Of a stretch of DNA of 64,000 bases, positions 49,901-62,270 are shown one piece after another (position 1 is the stretch's first letter; the number at the start of each line of letters is the position of its first letter). The translations under genes were made by a program, and so were the position numbers. Source of the stretch: Hydractinia symbiolongicarpus (Eukaryota > Cnidaria > Hydrozoa > Anthoathecata > Hydractiniidae); the NCBI RefSeq assembly GCF_029227915.1, contig NC_079881.1:26265501-26329500 (forward strand), read 5' to 3'. A model generated the notes under the pieces. That model was not told the origin of the DNA. It saw only the letters and a program-made list of their open reading frames with translations, and made no database searches.

Positions 49901-51469
49901 TTTTTGAAAACTACAAGTCTCATGCGTTTTAGTGGTGAAAAGATAATTTAAAAAATCGTTTTGGAAATGAGTTTACTCACAGGGTACTTTCTTTGTATAC
50001 ATTCGACTATACGGGCCAAGCCCGAGATATACGGGAAATCGCGGGTTTTTGTTTGCCGGCGATTAAACCACTTTCATTAAGCGTCTCATAAAAAATGAAA
50101 ACATTTCTGAAAACTACAAGTCTCATGCGTTTTAGTGGTGAAAAAATAATTTAAAAAATCGTTTTGGAAATGAGTTTACTCACAGGGTACTTTCTTTGTA
50201 TACATTCGACTATACGGGCCAAGCCTGAGATATACGGGAAATCGCGGATTTTCGTTTGCCGGCGATTAAACCACTTTCATTAAGCGTCTCATCAAAAATG
50301 AAAACATTTCTGAAAACTACAAGTCTCATGCGTTTTAGTGGTGAAATAATAATTTAAAAAATCGTTTGGGAAATGAGTTTACTCCCTGGGTACTTTCTTT
50401 GTATACATTCGACTATACGGGCCAAGCCCGAGATATACGGGAAATCGCGGGTTTTTGTTTGCCGGCGATTAAACCACTTTCATTAAGCGTCTCATCAAAA
50501 ATGAAAACATTTCTGAAAACTACAAGTCTCATGCGTTTTAGTGGTGAAATAATAATTTAAAAAATCGTTTGGGAAATGAGTTTACTCCCTGGGTACTTTC
50601 TTTGTATACTTTTGACTATACGGGCCGAGTGCAGGATTTACGGGAAATCGCAGGTTTTCGTTTGCCGGCGATTAAACTTCTTTTATTCAGCGTCTCATCA
50701 AAAATGAAAACATTTTTGAAAATACAAGTCTCATGCGTTTTAGTGGTGAAAAAGTAATTTAAAAAATCGTTCGAAAAATGAGTTTACTCCTTGGGTACTT
50801 TCCTTGTATACATTCGACTATACGGGCCAAGCCCGGAATTTACGGGAAATCGCGGGATTTCGTTTGCCGGCGATTAAACCTCTTTCATTAAGCGTCTCAT
50901 CAAAAATGAAAGCATTTTTGAAAACTACAAGTCTCATGCGTTTTAGTGGTGAAAAAATAAATTAAAAAATCGTTCGGGAAATGAGTTTACTCCCTGGGTA
51001 CTTTCTTTGTATACTTTTGACTATACGGGCCGAGTCCGGATTTACGGGAAGTCGCGGGTTTTCGTTTGCCGGCGATTAAACTTCTTTTATTCAGCGTCTC
51101 ATCAAAAAAGAAAGTATTTTTAAAAACTACAAGTCTCATGGGCTTTAGTGGTGAAATAATAATTTAAAAAATCGTTCGGGAAATGAGTTTACACCCTGGG
51201 TACTTTCTTTGTATACTTTTGACTATACGGGCCGAGTCCGGGATTTACGGGAAGTCGCGGGTTTTCGTTTGCCGGCGATTAAACTTCTTTTATTCAGCGT
51301 CTCATCAAAAATGAAAACATTTGTAAAAACTACAAGTCTCATGGGCTTTAGTGGTGAAATAATAATTTAAAAAATCGTTCGGGAAATGAGTTTACTCCCT
51401 GGGTACTTTCTTTGTATACTTTTGACTATACGGGCCGAGTCCGGATTTACGGGAAGTCGCGGGTTTTCG
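49901..51469 (+). repeat. Transition zone: last A-type monomers
   Basis: Four A1-type monomers occur close together (about 49.9-50.5 kb) instead of the usual spacing. CATTCGAC is last seen near 50.81 kb. From about 51.0 kb onward monomers are B-type starts joined to GAAGTCGCGGG and GCCGGCG ends, often with one G missing in GAGTCCGGATTTACGGG (202 bp). A one-base deletion (GAAAATACAAG) lies near 50.72 kb and TCAAAAAAGAAAGTATTTTT appears at about 51.1 kb. Confidence 0.78.
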
Positions 51470-54400
51470 TTTGCCGGCGAGTAACCTTCCTTTATTCAGC
51501 GTCTCATCAAAAATGAAAACATTTTTAAAAACTACAAGTCTCATGGGCTTTAGTGGTGAAATAATAATTTAAAAAATCGTTCGGGAAATGAGTTTACACC
51601 CTGGGTACTTTCTTTGTATACTTTTGACTATACGGGCCGAGTCCGGGATTTACGGGAAGTCGCGGGTTTTCGTTTGCCGGCGATTAAACTTCTTTTATTC
51701 AGCGTCTCATCAAAAATGAAAACATTTTTAAAAACTACAAGTCTCATGGGTTTTAGTGGTGAAATAATAATTTAAAAAATCGTTCGGGAAATGAGTTTAC
51801 ACCCTGGGTACTTTCTTTGTATACTTTTGACTATACGGGCCGAGTCCGGGATTTACGGGAAGTCGCGGGTTTTCGTTTGCCGGCGATTAAACTTCTTTTA
51901 TTCAGCGTCTCATCAAAAATGAAAACATTTTTAAAAACTACAAGTCTCATGGGCTTTAGTGGTAAAATAATAATTTAAAAAATCGTTCGGGAAATGAGTT
52001 TACTCCCTGGGTACTTTCTTTGTATACTTTTGACTATACGGGCCGAGTCCGGATTTACGGGAAGTCGCGGGTTTTCCTTTGCCGGCGAGTAACCTTCCTT
52101 TATTCAGCGTCTCATCAAAAATGAAAACATTTTTAAAAACTACAAGTCTCATGGACTTTAGTGGTGAAATAATAATTTAAAAAGTCGTTCGGGAAATGAG
52201 TTTACTCACTGGTTACTTTCTTTGTATACTTTTGACTATACAGGCCGAGTCCGGGATTTACGGGAAATCGCAGGTTTTCGTTTGCCGGCGATAAAACCAC
52301 TTCCATTAAGCGTTTCATCAAAAATGAAAACATTTCTGAAAACTACAAGTCTCATGCGTTTTAGTGGTGAAAAAATAATTTAAAAAATCGTCGGGAAATG
52401 AGTTTACTCCCTGGGTACTTTCTTTGTATACTTTTGACTATACGGGTCGAGTCCGGATTTACGGGAAGTCGCGGGTTTTCGTTTGCCGGCGAGTAACCTT
52501 CTTTTATTCAGCGTCTCATCAAAAATGAAAACATTTTTAAAAACTACAAGTCTCATGGACTTTAGTGGTGAAATAATAATTTAAAAAGTCGTTCGGGAAA
52601 TGAGTTTACTCACTGGTTACTTTCTTTGTATACTTTTGACTAAACGGGCCGAGTCCGGGATTTACGGGAAATCGCAGGTTTTCGTTTGCCGGCCATTAAA
52701 CTTCTTTTATACAGCGTCTCATCAAAAATAAAAACATTTTTAAAAACTACAAGTCTCATGGGCTTTAGTGGTGAAATAATAATTTAAAAAATCGTTCGGG
52801 AAATGAGTTTACACCCTGGGTACTTTCTTTGTATACTTTTGACTATACAGGCCGAGTCCGGATTTACGGGAAGTCGCGGGTTTTCGTTTGCCGGCGAGTA
52901 ACCTTCTTTTATTCAGCGTCTCATCAAAAATGAAAACATTTTTAAAAACTACAAGTCTCACGGACTTTAGTGGTGAAATAATAATTTAAAAAGTCGTTCG
53001 GGAAAGGAGTTTACTCACTGGTTACTTTCTTTGTATACTTTTGACTAAACGGGCCGAGTCCGGGATTTACGGGAAATCGCAGGTTTTCGTTTGCCGGCGA
53101 TTAAACTTCTTTTACACAGCGTCTCATCAAAAATAAAAACATTTTTAAAAACTACAAGTCTCATGGGCTTTAGTGGTGAAATAATAATTTAAAAAATCGT
53201 TCGGGAAATGAGTTTACACCCTGGGTACTTTCTTTGTATACTTTTGACTATGCGGGCCGAGTCCGGATTTACGGGAAGTCGCGGGTTTTCGTTTGCCGGC
53301 GATTAAACTTCTTTTATTCAGCGTCTCATCAAAAAAGAAAGTATTTTTAAAAACTACAAGTCTCATGGGCTTTAGTGGTGAAATAATAATTTAAAAAATC
53401 GTTCGGGAAATGAGTTTACACCCTGGGTACTTTCTTTGTATACTTTTGACTATACGAGCCGAGTCCGGGATTTACGGGAAGTCGCGGGTTTTCGTTTGCC
53501 GGCGATTAAACTTCTTTTATTCAGCCTCTCATCAAAAATGAAAACATTTGTAAAAACTACAAGTCTCATGGGCTTTAGTGGTGAAATAATAATTTAAAAA
53601 ATTGTTCGGGAAAGGAGTTTACTCCCTGGGTACTTTCTTTGTATACTTTTGACTATACGGGCCGAGTCCGGATTTACGGGAAGTCGCGGGTTTTCGTTTG
53701 CCGGCGAGTAACCTTCCTTTATTCAGCGTCTCATCAAAAATGAAAACATTTTTAAAAACTACAAGTCTCATGGGCTTTAGTGGTGAAATAATAATTTAAA
53801 AAATCGTTCGGGAAATGAGTTTACACCCTGGGTACTTTCTTTGTATACTTTTGACTATACGGGCCGAGTCCGGGATTTACGGGAAGTCGCGGATTTTCCT
53901 TTGCCGGCGATTAAACTTCTTTTATTCAGCGTCTCATCAAAAATGAAAACATTTTTAAAAACTACAAGTCTCATGGGTTTTAGTGGTGAAATAATAATTT
54001 AAAAAATTGTTCGGGAAATGAGTTTACACCCTGGGTACTTTCTTTGTATACTTTTGACTATACGGGCCGAGTCCGGGATTTACGGGAAGTCGCGGGTTTT
54101 CGTTTGCCGGCGATTAAACTTCTTTTATTCAGCGTCTCATCAAAAATGAAAACATTTTTAAAAACTACAAGTCTCATGGGCTTTAGTGGTAAAATAATAA
54201 TTTAAAAAATCGTTCGGGAAATGAGTTTACTCCCTGGGTACTTTCTTTGTACACTTTTGACTATACGTGCTGAGTCCGGATTTACGGGAAGTCGCGGGTT
54301 TTCGTTTGCCGGCGAGTAACCTTCCTTTATTCAGCGTCTCATCAAAAATGAAAACATTTTTAAAAACTACAAGTCTCATGGACTTTAGTGGTGAAATAAT

Positions 54401-55115
54401 AATTTAAAAAGTCGTTCGGGAAATGAGTTTACTCACTGGTTACTTTCTTTGTATACTTTTGACTATACAGGCCGAGTCCGGGATTTACGGGAAATCGCAG
54501 GTTTTCGTTTGCCGGCGATTAAACTTCTTTTATTCAGCGTCTCATCAAAAATGAAAACATTTTTGAAAACTACAAGTCTCATGCGTTTTAGTGGTGAAAA
54601 AATAAATTAAAAAATCGTTCGGGAAATGAGTTTACTCCCTGGGTACTTTCTTTGTATACTTTTGACTATGCGAGCCGAGTCCGGTGTTTACGGGAAATCG
54701 CGGGTTTTCGTTTGCCGGCGATTAAACCACTTCCATTAAGCGTCTCATCAAAAATGAAAACATTTCTGAAAACTACAAGTCTCATGCGTTTTAGTGGTGA
54801 AAAAATAATTTAAAAAATCGTTCGGGAAATGAGTTCACTCCCTGGGTACTTTCTTTGTATACTTTTGACTATACGGGCCGAGTCCGGATTTACGGGAAGT
54901 CGCGGGTTTTCGTTTGCCGGCGAGTAACCTTCTTTTATTCAGCGTCTCATCAAAAATGAAAACATTTTTAAAAACTACAAGTCTCATGGACTTTAGTGGT
55001 GAAATAATAATTTAAAAAGTCGTTCGGGAAATGAGTTTACTCACTGGTTACTTTCTTTGTATACTTTTGACTAAACGGGCCGAGTCCGGGATTTATGGGA
55101 AATTGCAGGTTTTCG
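51470..55115 (+). repeat. 3646-bp higher-order repeat (18 monomers), copy 1
   Basis: Matches the next 3646 bp at a constant offset: TCGTCGGGAAATG at 52388/56034, GGAAAGGAGT at 53001/56647 and CTATACGTGCTGAG at 54261/57907. Eighteen 203-bp units would be 3654 bp; the eight missing bases are largely the G lost in GAGTCCGGATTT in several units. The left limit is where GAGTAACC homology begins at about 51.47 kb. Sequence to its left differs from that left of copy 2. Confidence 0.9.
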
Positions 55116-58100
55116 TTTGCCGGCGAGTAACCTTCCTTTATTCAGCGTCTCATCAAAAATGAAAACATTTTTAAAAACTACAAGTCTCATGGGCTTTAGT
55201 GGTGAAATAATAATTTAAAAAATCGTTCGGGAAATGAGTTTACACCCTGGGTACTTTCTTTGTATACTTTTGACTATACGGGCCGAGTCCGGGATTTACG
55301 GGAAGTCGCGGGTTTTCGTTTGCCGGCGATTAAACTTCTTTTATTCAGCGTCTCATCAAAAATGAAAACATTTTTAAAAACTACAAGTCTCATGGGTTTT
55401 AGTGGTGAAATAATAATTTAAAAAATCGTTCGGGAAATGAGTTTACACCCTGGGTACTTTCTTTGTATACTTTTGACTATACGGGCCGAGTCCGGGATTT
55501 ACGGGAAGTCGCGGGTTTTCGTTTGCCGGCGATTAAACTTCTTTTATTCAGCGTCTCATCAAAAATGAAAACATTTTTAAAAACTACAAGTCTCATGGGC
55601 TTTAGTGGTAAAATAATAATTTAAAAAATCGTTCGGGAAATGAGTTTACTCCCTGGGTACTTTCTTTGTATACTTTTGACTATACGGGCCGAGTCCGGAT
55701 TTACGGGAAGTCGCGGGTTTTCCTTTGCCGGCGAGTAACCTTCCTTTATTCAGCGTCTCATCAAAAATGAAAACATTTTTAAAAACTACAAGTCTCATGG
55801 ACTTTAGTGGTGAAATAATAATTTAAAAAGTCGTTCGGGAAATGAGTTTACTCACTGGTTACTTTCTTTGTATACTTTTGACTATACAGGCCGAGTCCGG
55901 GATTTACGGGAAATCGCAGGTTTTCGTTTGCCGGCGATAAAACCACTTCCATTAAGCGTTTCATCAAAAATGAAAACATTTCTGAAAACTACAAGTCTCA
56001 TGCGTTTTAGTGGTGAAAAAATAATTTAAAAAATCGTCGGGAAATGAGTTTACTCCCTGGGTACTTTCTTTGTATACTTTTGACTATACGGGTCGAGTCC
56101 GGATTTACGGGAAGTCGCGGGTTTTCGTTTGCCGGCGAGTAACCTTCTTTTATTCAGCGTCTCATCAAAAATGAAAACATTTTTAAAAACTACAAGTCTC
56201 ATGGACTTTAGTGGTGAAATAATAATTTAAAAAGTCGTTCGGGAAATGAGTTTACTCACTGGTTACTTTCTTTGTATACTTTTGACTAAACGGGCCGAGT
56301 CCGGGATTTACGGGAAATCGCAGGTTTTCGTTTGCCGGCCATTAAACTTCTTTTATACAGCGTCTCATCAAAAATAAAAACATTTTTAAAAACTACAAGT
56401 CTCATGGGCTTTAGTGGTGAAATAATAATTTAAAAAATCGTTCGGGAAATGAGTTTACACCCTGGGTACTTTCTTTGTATACTTTTGACTATACAGGCCG
56501 AGTCCGGATTTACGGGAAGTCGCGGGTTTTCGTTTGCCGGCGAGTAACCTTCTTTTATTCAGCGTCTCATCAAAAATGAAAACATTTTTAAAAACTACAA
56601 GTCTCACGGACTTTAGTGGTGAAATAATAATTTAAAAAGTCGTTCGGGAAAGGAGTTTACTCACTGGTTACTTTCTTTGTATACTTTTGACTAAACGGGC
56701 CGAGTCCGGGATTTACGGGAAATCGCAGGTTTTCGTTTGCCGGCGATTAAACTTCTTTTACACAGCGTCTCATCAAAAATAAAAACATTTTTAAAAACTA
56801 CAAGTCTCATGGGCTTTAGTGGTGAAATAATAATTTAAAAAATCGTTCGGGAAATGAGTTTACACCCTGGGTACTTTCTTTGTATACTTTTGACTATGCG
56901 GGCCGAGTCCGGATTTACGGGAAGTCGCGGGTTTTCGTTTGCCGGCGATTAAACTTCTTTTATTCAGCGTCTCATCAAAAAAGAAAGTATTTTTAAAAAC
57001 TACAAGTCTCATGGGCTTTAGTGGTGAAATAATAATTTAAAAAATCGTTCGGGAAATGAGTTTACACCCTGGGTACTTTCTTTGTATACTTTTGACTATA
57101 CGAGCCGAGTCCGGGATTTACGGGAAGTCGCGGGTTTTCGTTTGCCGGCGATTAAACTTCTTTTATTCAGCCTCTCATCAAAAATGAAAACATTTGTAAA
57201 AACTACAAGTCTCATGGGCTTTAGTGGTGAAATAATAATTTAAAAAATTGTTCGGGAAAGGAGTTTACTCCCTGGGTACTTTCTTTGTATACTTTTGACT
57301 ATACGGGCCGAGTCCGGATTTACGGGAAGTCGCGGGTTTTCGTTTGCCGGCGAGTAACCTTCCTTTATTCAGCGTCTCATCAAAAATGAAAACATTTTTA
57401 AAAACTACAAGTCTCATGGGCTTTAGTGGTGAAATAATAATTTAAAAAATCGTTCGGGAAATGAGTTTACACCCTGGGTACTTTCTTTGTATACTTTTGA
57501 CTATACGGGCCGAGTCCGGGATTTACGGGAAGTCGCGGGTTTTCCTTTGCCGGCGATTAAACTTCTTTTATTCAGCGTCTCATCAAAAATGAAAACATTT
57601 TTAAAAACTACAAGTCTCATGGGTTTTAGTGGTGAAATAATAATTTAAAAAATTGTTCGGGAAATGAGTTTACACCCTGGGTACTTTCTTTGTATACTTT
57701 TGACTATACGGGCCGAGTCCGGGATTTACGGGAAGTCGCGGGTTTTCGTTTGCCGGCGATTAAACTTCTTTTATTCAGCGTCTCATCAAAAATGAAAACA
57801 TTTTTAAAAACTACAAGTCTCATGGGCTTTAGTGGTAAAATAATAATTTAAAAAATCGTTCGGGAAATGAGTTTACTCCCTGGGTACTTTCTTTGTACAC
57901 TTTTGACTATACGTGCTGAGTCCGGATTTACGGGAAGTCGCGGGTTTTCGTTTGCCGGCGAGTAACCTTCCTTTATTCAGCGTCTCATCAAAAATGAAAA
58001 CATTTTTAAAAACTACAAGTCTCATGGACTTTAGTGGTGAAATAATAATTTAAAAAGTCGTTCGGGAAATGAGTTTACTCACTGGTTACTTTCTTTGTAT

Positions 58101-58761
58101 ACTTTTGACTATACAGGCCGAGTCCGGGATTTACGGGAAATCGCAGGTTTTCGTTTGCCGGCGATTAAACTTCTTTTATTCAGCGTCTCATCAAAAATGA
58201 AAACATTTTTGAAAACTACAAGTCTCATGCGTTTTAGTGGTGAAAAAATAAATTAAAAAATCGTTCGGGAAATGAGTTTACTCCCTGGGTACTTTCTTTG
58301 TATACTTTTGACTATGCGAGCCGAGTCCGGTGTTTACGGGAAATCGCGGGTTTTCGTTTGCCGGCGATTAAACCACTTCCATTAAGCGTCTCATCAAAAA
58401 TGAAAACATTTCTGAAAACTACAAGTCTCATGCGTTTTAGTGGTGAAAAAATAATTTAAAAAATCGTTCGGGAAATGAGTTCACTCCCTGGGTACTTTCT
58501 TTGTATACTTTTGACTATACGGGCCGAGTCCGGATTTACGGGAAGTCGCGGGTTTTCGTTTGCCGGCGAGTAACCTTCTTTTATTCAGCGTCTCATCAAA
58601 AATGAAAACATTTTTAAAAACTACAAGTCTCATGGACTTTAGTGGTGAAATAATAATTTAAAAAGTCGTTCGGGAAATGAGTTTACTCACTGGTTACTTT
58701 CTTTGTATACTTTTGACTAAACGGGCCGAGTCCGGGATTTATGGGAAATTGCAGGTTTTCG
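55116..58761 (+). repeat. 3646-bp higher-order repeat (18 monomers), copy 2
   Basis: Near-identical to copy 1. One difference I could place is A at 53893 against G at 57539. The junction monomer at about 55.04-55.14 kb joins TTTATGGGAAATTGCAGG to GCCGGCGAGTAACC, whereas the end of copy 2 continues into GCCGGCGATTAAAC. This locates the exchange point inside a monomer at the shared GCCGGCGA core. Confidence 0.9.
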
Positions 58762-59995
58762 TTTGCCGGCGATTAAACTTCTTTTATACAGCGTCTCATC
58801 AAAAATAAGAACATTTTTAAAAACTACAAGTCTCATGGGCTTTAGTGGTGAAATAATAATTTAAAAAATCGTTCGGGAAATGAGTTTACACCCTGGGTAC
58901 TTTCTTTGTATACTTTTGACTATACGGGCCGAGTCCGGATTTACGGGAAGTCGCGGGTTTTCGTTTGCCGGCGAGTAACCTTCTTTTATTCAGCGTCTCA
59001 TCAAAAATGAAAACATTTTTAAAAACTACAAGTCTCATGGACTTTAGTGGTGAAATAATAATTTAAAAAATCGTTCGGGAAATGAGTTTACACCCTGGGT
59101 ACTTTCTTTGTATACTTTTGACTATACGGGCCGAGTCCGGGATTTACGGGAATCCGCGGGTTTTCGTTTGCCGGCGATTAAACTTCTTTCATTCAGCGTC
59201 TCATCAAAAATGAAAACATTTTTAAAAACTACAAGTCTCATGGGCTTTAGTGGTAAAATAATAATTTAAAAAATCGTTCGGGAAATGAGTTTACTCCCTG
59301 GGTACTTTCTTTGTATACTTTTGACTATACGGGCCGAGTCCGGATTTACGGGAAGTCGCGGGTTTTCGTTTGCCGGCGAGTAACCTTCCTTTATTCAGCG
59401 TCTCATCAAAAATGAAAACATTTTTAAAAACTACAAGTCTCATGGACTTTAGTGGTGAAATAATAATTTAAAAAGTCGTTCGGGAAATGAGTTTACTCAC
59501 TGGTTACTTTCTTTGTATACTTTTGACTATACAGGCCGAGTCCGGGATTTACGGGAAATCGCAGGTTTTCGTTTGCCGGCGATTAAACTTCTTTTATTCA
59601 GCGTCTCATCAAAAATGAAAACATTTTTGAAAACTACAAGTCTCATGCGTTTTAGTGGTGAAAAAATAATTTAAAAAATCGTTCGGGAAATGAGTTTACT
59701 CCCTGGGTACTTTCTTTGTATACTTTTGACTATGCGAGCCGAGTCCGGTGTTTACGGGAAAGCGCGGGTTTTCGTTTGCCAGCGATTAAACCACTTCCAT
59801 TAAGCGTCTCATCAAAAATGAAAACATTTCTGAAAACTACAAGTCTCATGCGTTTTAGTGGTGAAAAAATAATTTAAAAAATCGTTCGGGAAATGACTTT
59901 ACTCCCTGGGTACTTTCTTTGTATACTTTTGACTATACGGGCCGAGTCGGGATTTACGGGAAGTCGCGGGTTTTCGTTTGCCGGCGAGTAACCTT
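57767..59995 (+). repeat. 2228-bp higher-order repeat (11 monomers), copy 1
   Basis: Aligns with the following block at a 2228-bp offset: TTGTACACTTTTGAC with GTGCTGAG at 57893/60121, AAATAAGA at 58803/61031 and AAATGACTTT at 59891/62119. Its first kilobase is also part of 3646-bp copy 2, so the two HORs overlap with different borders. Within the unit, monomers near 57.83 and 59.25 kb (TTAGTGGTAAAATAATAAT) suggest an older seven-monomer step. Confidence 0.87.
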
Positions 59996-62270
59996 CTTTT
60001 ATTCAGCGTCTCATCAAAAATGAAAACATTTTTAAAAACTACAAGTCTCATGGGCTTTAGTGGTAAAATAATAATTTAAAAAATCGTTCGGGAAATGAGT
60101 TTACTCCCTGGGTACTTTCTTTGTACACTTTTGACTATACGTGCTGAGTCCGGATTTACGGGAAGTCGCGGGTTTTCGTTTGCCGGCGAGTAACCTTCCT
60201 TTATTCAGCGTCTCATCAAAAATGAAAACATTTTTAAAAACTACAAGTCTCATGGACTTTAGTGGTGAAATAATAATTTAAAAAGTCGTTCGGGAAATGA
60301 GTTTACTCACTGGTTACTTTCTTTGTATACTTTTGACTATACAGGCCGAGTCCGGGATTTACGGGAAATCGCAGGTTTTCGTTTGCCGGCGATTAAACTT
60401 CTTTTATTCAGCGTCTCATCAAAAATGAAAACATTTTTGAAAACTACAAGTCTCATGCGTTTTAGTGGTGAAAAAATAAATTAAAAAATCGTTCATGAAA
60501 TGAGTTTACTCCCTGGGTACTTTCTTTGTATACTTTTGACTATGCGAGCCGAGTCCGGTGTTTACGGGAAATCGCGGGTTTTCGTTTGCCGGCGATTAAA
60601 CCACTTCCATTAAGCGTCTCATCAAAAATGAAAACATTTCTGAAAACTACAAGTCTCATGCGTTTTAGTGGTGAAAAAATAATTTAAAAAATCGTTCGGG
60701 AAATGAGTTCACTCCCTGGGTACTTTCTTTGTATACTTTTGACTATACGGGCCGAGTCCGGATTTACGGGAAGTCGCGGGTTTTCGTTTGCCGGCGAGTA
60801 ACCTTCTTTTATTCAGCGTCTCATCAAAAATGAAAACATTTTTAAAAACTACAAGTCTCATGGACTTTAGTGGTGAAATAATAATTTAAAAAGTCGTTCG
60901 GGAAATGAGTTTACTCACTGGTTACTTTCTTTGTATACTTTTGACTAAACGGGCCGAGTCCGGGATTTATGGGAAATTGCAGGTTTTCGTTTGCCGGCGA
61001 TTAAACTTCTTTTATACAGCGTCTCATCAAAAATAAGAACATTTTTAAAAACTACAAGTCTCATGGGCTTTAGTGGTGAAATAATAATTTAAAAAATCGT
61101 TCGGGAAATGAGTTTACACCCTGGGTACTTTCTTTGTATACTTTTGACTATACGGGCCGAGTCCGGATTTACGGGAAGTCGCGGGTTTTCGTTTGCCGGC
61201 GAGTAACCTTCTTTTATTCAGCGTCTCATCAAAAATGAAAACATTTTTAAAAACTACAAGTCTCATGGACTTTAGTGGTGAAATAATAATTTAAAAAATC
61301 GTTCGGGAAATGAGTTTACACCCTGGGTACTTTCTTTGTATACTTTTGACTATACGGGCCGAGTCCGGGATTTACGGGAATCCGCGGGTTTTCGTTTGCC
61401 GGCGATTAAACTTCTTTCATTCAGCGTCTCATCAAAAATGAAAACATTTTTAAAAACTACAAGTCTCATGGGCTTTAGTGGTAAAATAATAATTTAAAAA
61501 ATCGTTCGGGAAATGAGTTTACTCCCTGGGTACTTTCTTTGTATACTTTTGACTATACGGGCCGAGTCCGGATTTACGGGAAGTCGCGGGTTTTCGTTTG
61601 CCGGCGAGTAACCTTCCTTTATTCAGCGTCTCATCAAAAATGAAAACATTTTTAAAAACTACAAGTCTCATGGACTTTAGTGGTGAAATAATAATTTAAA
61701 AAGTCGTTCGGGAAATGAGTTTACTCACTGGTTACTTTCTTTGTATACTTTTGACTATACAGGCCGAGTCCGGGATTTACGGGAAATCGCAGGTTTTCGT
61801 TTGCCGGCGATTAAACTTCTTTTATTCAGCGTCTCATCAAAAATGAAAACATTTTTGAAAACTACAAGTCTCATGCGTTTTAGTGGTGAAAAAATAATTT
61901 AAAAAATCGTTCGGGAAATGAGTTTACTCCCTGGGTACTTTCTTTGTATACTTTTGACTATGCGAGCCGAGTCCGGTGTTTACGGGAAAGCGCGGGTTTT
62001 CGTTTGCCAGCGATTAAACCACTTCCATTAAGCGTCTCATCAAAAATGAAAACATTTCTGAAAACTACAAGTCTCATGCGTTTTAGTGGTGAAAAAATAA
62101 TTTAAAAAATCGTTCGGGAAATGACTTTACTCCCTGGGTACTTTCTTTGTATACTTTTGACTATACGGGCCGAGTCGGGATTTACGGGAAGTCGCGGGTT
62201 TTCGTTTGCCGGCGAGTAACCTTCTTTTATTCAGCGTCTCATCAAAAATGAAAACATTTTTAAAAACTAC
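59996..62270 (+). repeat. 2228-bp higher-order repeat (11 monomers), copy 2
   Basis: Repeats copy 1 with few changes, for example TCGTTCATGAAATG near 60.49 kb against TCGTTCGGGAAATG near 58.26 kb. Homology ends near 62277, where CTCACGGACTTTAG replaces CTCATGGGCTTTAG. The left junction falls where GCGAGTAACCTTC of one unit meets the TTTATTCAGCG shared by all monomers. Confidence 0.86.

Noticed and set aside
54596-54612. AATAAA as a polyadenylation signal
   Set aside because: It occurs in an AT-rich element that varies by class (AATAATTT, AATAATAT, AATAAATT), with no transcript unit upstream; best treated as a subfamily marker.
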